Shown piece after piece: positions 50,949 to 55,315 of a stretch of 55,315 nt of DNA. Numbering within the stretch: position 1 is the stretch's first letter; each line of letters begins with the position of its first letter. Where the stretch lies: contig CAKPBJ010000006.1 of assembly GCA_934140575.1 (NCBI GenBank), forward strand, positions 1-55,315. Reading direction: 5' to 3'. The notes beneath the pieces are model-generated. The model made no database searches, had not been told where the DNA came from, and saw nothing but the letters and a program-made list of their open reading frames with translations. Source of the stretch: an uncultured Bacilli bacterium (GTDB taxonomy: Bacteria; Bacillota_I; Bacilli_A; RF39; UBA660). The translations under genes and the position numbers were made by a program.

Positions 50949-51884
50949 TTATTTAATCAATCTAGCATGTACAACTTTCCTACCCTTATTATCATCTGTA
51001 CAAGTAGATAAAGTAATAATCTTATCATTTGCATTTAATTCTTCTTTAAAATTATATTTACTCTTACTTTTCAACGTATTTAAAAATTCTAAATATTGTT
51101 CACTATCATTATAATTAGTTTGTAAATATGAAGAATCTGGTTCACTATAATATACAGAAAATATTTTATATGTAAATCTTCCATTTGCAGTTACAACCAC
51201 AATACTATGATTAGAATTCTTATACCATTTATCAGTAAAAATACTTGATATACTTCCAAATGAAGTCTTATTCATTAAATTATGTCCATAAAATATAGTG
51301 TTTTCATCATCCATATTGCCACTATTTCTATAATCCATAAAAGTCCATCCATTACTATCATTAATTTTATTAAAATTATGATTTAAATAAAAATCATTAT
51401 CACTTGTCTTAACAATAGGATAATTAATATTAGTACTATCAACAATTAACCAAGCAACAACATCACTATTTACACGACTTAACTCTGTAAAATTAATATC
51501 ATCTATATTAGTCTTACCATAGATTCTAAATAAATTAGTTTCCATTGTAACACCACTATTTGAAGTATCATCATTATTTTCACTTTTTTTATCATTAATC
51601 ACATTATCAGTAATATCATTAAGTTTTATTTTAACAAAACTATTACTTGAGCTATAAATATAAGTATAAAAAAATACCCCAACTAAAAATATAAATATAA
51701 CAGCAAAACTTGCAGAAGGATCTCTCTGCAATCTTTTAAATAAACTTTTTAACAATTTAAATAATTTCTCAACAAAAGAACAAATTGCATAAAAATAATA
51801 GAAAAAGCCTTTAGAAATAATAGAACAAAGAAAATAAAAACCTTTACTAGTTGTATTATATATTTTTTTAAATAACTTAATCAT
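50949..51884 (-). CDS. Class B sortase
   Basis: Transpeptidase that attaches surface proteins to the cell wall or to each other. 311 residues: an unusually long basic/hydrophobic N-terminus (two hydrophobic stretches about 10-40, then an anchor near 55-78), then the sortase beta-barrel with YPIVKTSDNDFYLNHNF, IFYGHN (His near 198), TLSTCTDD (Cys near 294) and HARLIK (Arg near 308). The SrtB-type helix near the C-terminus is present. ATG 51884 overlaps the previous stop as ATGA. No LPXTG/NPQTN-type protein is coded in this window, so its substrates lie elsewhere. Confidence 0.94.
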   Translation of the reverse strand: MIKLFKKIYNTTSKGFYFLCSIISKGFFYYFYAICSFVEKLFKLLKSLFKRLQRDPSASFAVIFIFLVGVFFYTYIYSSSNSFVKIKLNDITDNVINDKKSENNDDTSNSGVTMETNLFRIYGKTNIDDINFTELSRVNSDVVAWLIVDSTNINYPIVKTSDNDFYLNHNFNKINDSNGWTFMDYRNSGNMDDENTIFYGHNLMNKTSFGSISSIFTDKWYKNSNHSIVVVTANGRFTYKIFSVYYSEPDSSYLQTNYNDSEQYLEFLNTLKSKSKYNFKEELNANDKIITLSTCTDDNKGRKVVHARLIK

Positions 51885-52171
51885 AATATCTCATCTTCAA
51901 TTACTTTCTCAACTCTAATTATTCTAGGCTTATCCAAATACTCAACTTTTTCTTTTTCTATATAATTTGAAGAAATAGGCATAGCAAAGATTCTTGTCTT
52001 AGAATCATCATTAGTAATAGAATCTAAAATATCAATATTTAAATTATCTTTCCTTTCATTTACAGAATTTTCTTCAACTTTATTATTCTTTTTTTCAAGT
52101 CTATTTAATATTAATCCTGTAATAAATGAAAGTATAATTATACCTAAGAATATATAATATATTGTATTCAT
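51881..52171 (-). CDS. Small single-pass membrane protein before the sortase
   Basis: 96 residues. One N-terminal helix (about 4-24) with no charged leader, then a basic and acidic cytoplasmic or external tail. GGTGATG precedes ATG 52171, and the stop overlaps the sortase start by four bases (ATGA), so the two are coexpressed. No family recognised; a sortase accessory by context. Confidence 0.75.
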   Translation of the reverse strand: MNTIYYIFLGIIILSFITGLILNRLEKKNNKVEENSVNERKDNLNIDILDSITNDDSKTRIFAMPISSNYIEKEKVEYLDKPRIIRVEKVIEDEIL

Positions 52172-52269
52172 ATCATCACCATACCTTACATTCTAACTAT
52201 ATTATAAAACTATATAATGAATAATAAGAATAAAATATTCATAAAAAATGTAAATTTGACAATATAATA

Positions 52270-52620
52270 TTAATCTCTTGACTTAAAAAGACATGTAAAG
52301 ATTACAGAAAATATTATCGCAGCAGTTATTCCAGTTGCGGTTAAATCAAACATTCCCATCAACAGTCCTATAATTCCACCACTCTCAGCTCTAAGTAAAG
52401 CTCCATGTATCAAAGAATGACCAAAACTAGTAATCGGAAGCAAAGCTCCACCACCTACAATTTTTATAAAATAATCATATAAACTAAAGCTATCTAAAAA
52501 TGCTCCAAACACAACCAAAAGACTTGTAATATGTCCTGGTGTTAATTTAGTATTATCTAAAATAATCTGAGATAATAAACAAATAAATCCGCAAAACAAA
52601 AATGAATTTAATAAAAGCAT
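52270..52620 (-). CDS. spoVAE: Stage V sporulation protein AE (DPA channel component)
   Basis: 116 residues with three to four membrane helices. TPGHITSLLVVFGAFLDSF and GGGALLPITSFGHSLIHGAL are the SpoVAE signature, related to SpoVAC. With SpoVAC and SpoVAD it moves Ca-dipicolinic acid into the forespore and out at germination. ATG 52620 overlaps the spoVAD stop as TAATG. Confidence 0.95.
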   Translation of the reverse strand: MLLLNSFLFCGFICLLSQIILDNTKLTPGHITSLLVVFGAFLDSFSLYDYFIKIVGGGALLPITSFGHSLIHGALLRAESGGIIGLLMGMFDLTATGITAAIIFSVIFTCLFKSRD

Positions 52621-53612
52621 TATTTCACCTCCAAACTAATCGCATGGCAAATAGAATCAATATTTTCCTTTTGATATAACAAAGTTGGTGAAAATAAAGC
52701 TCCTGTAGCTAAAAATAAAACTCTCTTCAAATTCTTTTTTTTCATTTGATTAAATATATATGAGTAAACAACCAAAGCACTACATGCCGGACCGCTACCA
52801 CCAGCATGAACATCTTTTTGCTTCTCTATATCATAAAGCATTACTCCACAATCATTATAATTTTCTGATAAATCAATAGAATAATATTTACTCATATAAT
52901 CTTTAACTATTTCTTTTCCATAAATTCCTAAATCACCAGTAAGAATTAAATCATAATAAGATGCATCCCTTCCTGTTTCTTCCAGATGTCTTTTTAAAGT
53001 GTCAATAGCCGCTGGTGCCATACAACGTCCCATATCATTCGCATCATTTTGACCATAATCAACAATCCTACCAATAGTTGCAGACTCAACTTTTATTATC
53101 TTTTTCTCTTTTGTTAAAAAACAACTCCCAGCCCCAGTCGCCGTAAATGTAGAAGTTAAAGGTCTAGGAGCTCCATATTCAACAGGATACCTAAACTGTC
53201 TTTCACTACCCAAATTATGACTAGAAACAACACAACAACAGTTATTGATAAATCCACCATCAACTAAACAAGACCCAATAATAAGACCTAAAACACTAGT
53301 ACTACAGGCACCATATATTCCAACAAATCCATTTCCAATACCATAAGACCCATAACTAGAAGCAGTAATTTGATTAAGTAAATCTCCACCAATTACTAAA
53401 TCTACACTATCTTTCATAACCATACATTTTTTCATTAATATTTTTAAAGATTCATTAACTAACTTAATCTCAGCCTTTTCGAAAGACTTTTCACCAAAAT
53501 AAAAATCATCATAACTTTTATCAAAATACTTTGATAAAGGTCCACTCTTCTCATATGGTCCACATACACAAGCACTGTCTTTTATATAAACATTATTAAA
53601 ATGTATTGTCAT
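52620..53612 (-). CDS. spoVAD: Stage V sporulation protein AD
   Basis: 330 residues of thiolase-like fold. SSYGSYGIGNGFVGIYGACSTSVLGL and the C-terminal HAGGSGPACSALVVYSYIF match the DPA-binding SpoVAD. A strong AGGAGGTG precedes ATG 53612, and the ATG overlaps the spoVAC stop by four bases. Confidence 0.96.
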   Translation of the reverse strand: MTIHFNNVYIKDSACVCGPYEKSGPLSKYFDKSYDDFYFGEKSFEKAEIKLVNESLKILMKKCMVMKDSVDLVIGGDLLNQITASSYGSYGIGNGFVGIYGACSTSVLGLIIGSCLVDGGFINNCCCVVSSHNLGSERQFRYPVEYGAPRPLTSTFTATGAGSCFLTKEKKIIKVESATIGRIVDYGQNDANDMGRCMAPAAIDTLKRHLEETGRDASYYDLILTGDLGIYGKEIVKDYMSKYYSIDLSENYNDCGVMLYDIEKQKDVHAGGSGPACSALVVYSYIFNQMKKKNLKRVLFLATGALFSPTLLYQKENIDSICHAISLEVK

Positions 53613-54052
53613 AAAGCACCTCCTAATATGTATCTAATCATTCCAAATATCCATGCAGAAAACACTCCATAAACAATAACAGATCCGGCAAGTTTAAACA
53701 TATTAGAACCTATTCCATATATTGGACCTTCATTTTTATAATCTAAACAACTACTTGTCATTGAATGTGCAAACCCAGTTATAGGAATCAGCAATCCACA
53801 TCTACACTTATTCACCCACTTATCAAAAAATCCCAAAGCCGTAAAAAGACTAGCTAAGAAAATAAAGAAAACTATCATATAAGTACCAGCATCCGTTCTA
53901 GATATTTCTAAGTACATACAAAGAAATTCAATTATAAACTCTCCAATAAGCCCAATAGTTCCTCCACTAATAAAAGCAATAAAAGCATTTTTACATTTGT
54001 TTTCCGAAACCTTATAGTTATTCGCAACCTGCTCATATTTAACATTTTTCAT
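53609..54052 (-). CDS. spoVAC: Stage V sporulation protein AC
   Basis: 147 residues, four or five membrane helices. AFISGGTIGLIGEFIIEFL and GLLIPITGFAHSMTSSCLDYKNEGPIYGIGSNMFKLAGSVIVYG are diagnostic. SpoVAC is a mechanosensitive DPA channel. First gene of the three-gene spoVA operon; the spoVAA, AB and AF genes of Bacillus are absent here. Confidence 0.96.
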   Translation of the reverse strand: MKNVKYEQVANNYKVSENKCKNAFIAFISGGTIGLIGEFIIEFLCMYLEISRTDAGTYMIVFFIFLASLFTALGFFDKWVNKCRCGLLIPITGFAHSMTSSCLDYKNEGPIYGIGSNMFKLAGSVIVYGVFSAWIFGMIRYILGGAL

Positions 54053-54093
54053 AATATCACCATTTATAATTTATCCAATTATTAAAATTAAAT

Positions 54094-54127
54094 ACAAAAA
54101 AACTTAGAATTATAAACTAGTTCTAAG
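54094..54127 (-). terminator. Intrinsic terminator after the sporulation sigma gene
   Basis: CTTAGAA / TTCTAAG stem, 11-base loop and T7 on the minus strand. It starts inside the last sigma-factor codons and ends before spoVAC, so the two are separate transcripts. Confidence 0.85.
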
Positions 54128-54721
54128 CTTCTTTAGAATTTTGGCCTCATTCCTTGATACTTGTACCTGACTAATACCCAATATTTTAGACGCCTCATTT
54201 TGTGTCATACCATCATAGTATCTCGCAATTATCAAATTACGTTCATCATCTGATAACTTATCAATAGAATCATGTAAATCTAATAAATCTGCATTAATAT
54301 TATCGAAATATTTTAGTGAATCATATTTTTCATCAATAGAAGTAATCTCATCCGTCGCAATAATCGCACTATCAACATCCTCTAGTGGCACATCTAAATA
54401 TAAAGAAAGTTCAAGACTACTTGGAACTCTCCCTAACTTTTGAGTCATAATATCAGTTACTTGTAAGATTTTCTTTTTTAAATTAATTAAATCTTTACTT
54501 ATCTTTAAACTACAGCTTTCTCTTATATATTTGTTAACCTCTCCAACAATATAGTAATAAGCATATGTTGAAAACTTAACAGAAACACTGGGATCAAAAT
54601 GTTTATAAGCATCAACTAATCCTAACATACCAGCCTGAAACAAATCATCATGATCAAATCTACTAGGATATTTATTTATTACACTATATATTAGCCCCTC
54701 ATAGTCTAAGATAGTATCCAT
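54110..54721 (-). CDS. Sporulation sigma factor of the SigF/SigG type
   Basis: 203 residues from ATG 54721, the ATG with AGGGAGG upstream; the ORF extends in frame to 54757 without a site. Region 2 (DDLFQAGMLGLVDAYKHFDPSVSVKFSTYAYYYIVGEVNKYIRE) has the FSTYA.. pattern of forespore sigma factors; region 3 and region 4 (LSDDERNLIIARYYDGMTQNEASKILGISQVQVSR) follow. B. subtilis SigF and SigG are 255-260, so this is short at the N-terminus. Position next to spoVA suggests SigF, but spoIIAA and spoIIAB are not upstream. Confidence 0.85.
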   Translation of the reverse strand: MDTILDYEGLIYSVINKYPSRFDHDDLFQAGMLGLVDAYKHFDPSVSVKFSTYAYYYIVGEVNKYIRESCSLKISKDLINLKKKILQVTDIMTQKLGRVPSSLELSLYLDVPLEDVDSAIIATDEITSIDEKYDSLKYFDNINADLLDLHDSIDKLSDDERNLIIARYYDGMTQNEASKILGISQVQVSRNEAKILKKLRTSL

Positions 54722-54792
54722 TAGCCTCCCTTCATTTAAAATATAAAACCATTTCATAAATAATTCAATCTATTCGACAAAAGAAGAATTAA

Positions 54793-54819
54793 AATAAAAA
54801 AAATAGAAAAAATTCTATT
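54793..54819 (-). terminator. Intrinsic terminator after the Rpn-family gene
   Basis: AATAGAA / TTCTATT stem, short T loop, T8 run on the minus strand. Confidence 0.7.
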
Positions 54820-54868
54820 CTTTATTTAACAAAATTATAAATACAATATCTCATAATAAGAATTATTG

Positions 54869-55315
54869 TTAAAGCATTTCTATTTCAGAAATAGATAAAT
54901 TTGTAATCTCAGAAATTATTTTTTTATCAAAGTTTTTATTCAACATTTCTTTTGCAATCTCAATTGTCTTTGCATGTTCACCTTCCCTAAGACCTTGTTC
55001 TATTCCTTGTTCTATTCCTTGTTCTATTCCTTGTTCTATTCCTTGTTTTATTCCTTTCTTAATACCTTTTTCCATGCCTTCTTGTATACCTTTTTCAATG
55101 CCTTCTTGCATGCCTTTTTCAATGCCTTCTTGCATACCTTTTTCCATACCAATTTTCTCAGCATAGTTCATCTTTGAATTATATACTTTCCTCTCAACTT
55201 TCTCCGCATCATATAACCCAATTATACCTGTATCCCTACTTATTCTTTCTAGCTCATCATATGCCTCATCCATTACTGAATCACCTCTTAAACTATTTAT
55301 AGTAGTCTCCTCTTG
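54869..55315 (-). CDS. Rpn-family PD-(D/E)XK nuclease/putative transposase, C-terminal part (runs off right edge)
   Basis: The frame is open to the window edge (about 148 residues visible), so the 5' end lies outside. MDEAYDELERISRDTGIIGLYDAEKVERKVYNSKMNYAEKIGMEKG is the conserved linker of the Rpn family, followed by the usual EKG/EQG repeat helix and a C-terminal KTIEIAKEMLNKNFDKKIISEITNLSISEIE. The N-terminal nuclease core is not in this window. An internal ATG at 55273 has AGAGGTG upstream and could start a short C-terminal isoform, a feature known for some Rpn proteins. Confidence 0.8.
   Translation of the reverse strand, partial: QEETTINSLRGDSVMDEAYDELERISRDTGIIGLYDAEKVERKVYNSKMNYAEKIGMEKGMQEGIEKGMQEGIEKGIQEGMEKGIKKGIKQGIEQGIEQGIEQGIEQGLREGEHAKTIEIAKEMLNKNFDKKIISEITNLSISEIEML
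54996..55150. repeat. Tandem 12-bp and 24-bp coding repeats in the Rpn-family gene
   Basis: Five or more 12-bp units (CCTTGTTCTATT on the plus strand) followed by about three 24-bp units (GCCTTTTTCAATGCCTTCTTGCAT-like, quoted in part). All are multiples of three and encode GIEQ and EGIEKGMQ repeats, so their number may vary without breaking the frame. Confidence 0.85.

Noticed and set aside
54974..55177. Plus-strand frame with FYSLFYSL repeats
   Set aside because: Mirror image of the GIEQ/EKGMQ repeats of the Rpn-family gene on the other strand.

Overview
The window is a very AT-rich piece of a low-GC Gram-positive chromosome (Bacillota). It carries a sporulation sigma factor with spoVAC-spoVAD-spoVAE, scpA-scpB, a class B sortase, ER-type SipW signal peptidases with TasA/CalY-like exported proteins, and a pyruvate:ferredoxin oxidoreductase. 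This suggests an anaerobic, spore-forming member of the Bacilli/Erysipelotrichia-like uncultured gut lineages; that placement is inference. TGA is used as a stop (for example in the ATGA overlaps of spoVAC/spoVAD), so this is not the Mycoplasma code. Nearly all genes lie on the minus strand and are packed in short operons.

Layout from left to right. 1-3.5 kb: a partial gene, a small hypothetical protein, recG, and three intergenic loci with good sigma-A promoters and intrinsic terminators that look like small RNAs or leaders. 3.5-7.5 kb: a small membrane protein and nifJ (PFOR). 7.7-12.9 kb: an envelope operon with two phosphodiester glycosidase (NAGPA) paralogues, a membrane-anchored SGNH hydrolase, a two-repeat surface protein and an anchored protein ending in an EF-hand loop. 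13-19.5 kb: a GT4 glycosyltransferase, an Alg14-like/Alg13-like glycosyltransferase pair (the Alg13-like half fused to a GtrA flippase domain) and a 1186-residue type IV pilin-like protein. 19.6-24.6 kb: a repeat-rich anchored protein, an RluA pseudouridine synthase, an RlmI-like methyltransferase, a lipoprotein and small hypotheticals.

24.6-46.7 kb is the most unusual part: a large SipW/TasA-type surface-fibre locus. It has two intact SipW-like peptidases (one with a long cytoplasmic C-terminal extension), a third SipW-like protein that lacks both catalytic residues, at least five exported TasA/CalY-like or related proteins, a 2818-residue beta-helix surface protein with an apparent inserted carbohydrate-binding module, a coiled-coil protein, and an operon joining a membrane-anchored McrB-like AAA+ ATPase and a DUF2357-like protein to SipW and a TasA-like substrate. 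I propose that these genes work as one envelope-fibre assembly system with its own ATPase module.

46.9-55.3 kb: tRNA-Thr(TGT) and tRNA-Leu(CAA), a C3/VIP2-type ADP-ribosyltransferase in the scpA-scpB operon, a MerR regulator with its characteristic long-spacer promoter plus an RNHCP protein, a class B sortase, the spoVA genes, a short SigF/SigG-like sigma factor and the C-terminal part of an Rpn-family nuclease that runs off the right edge.
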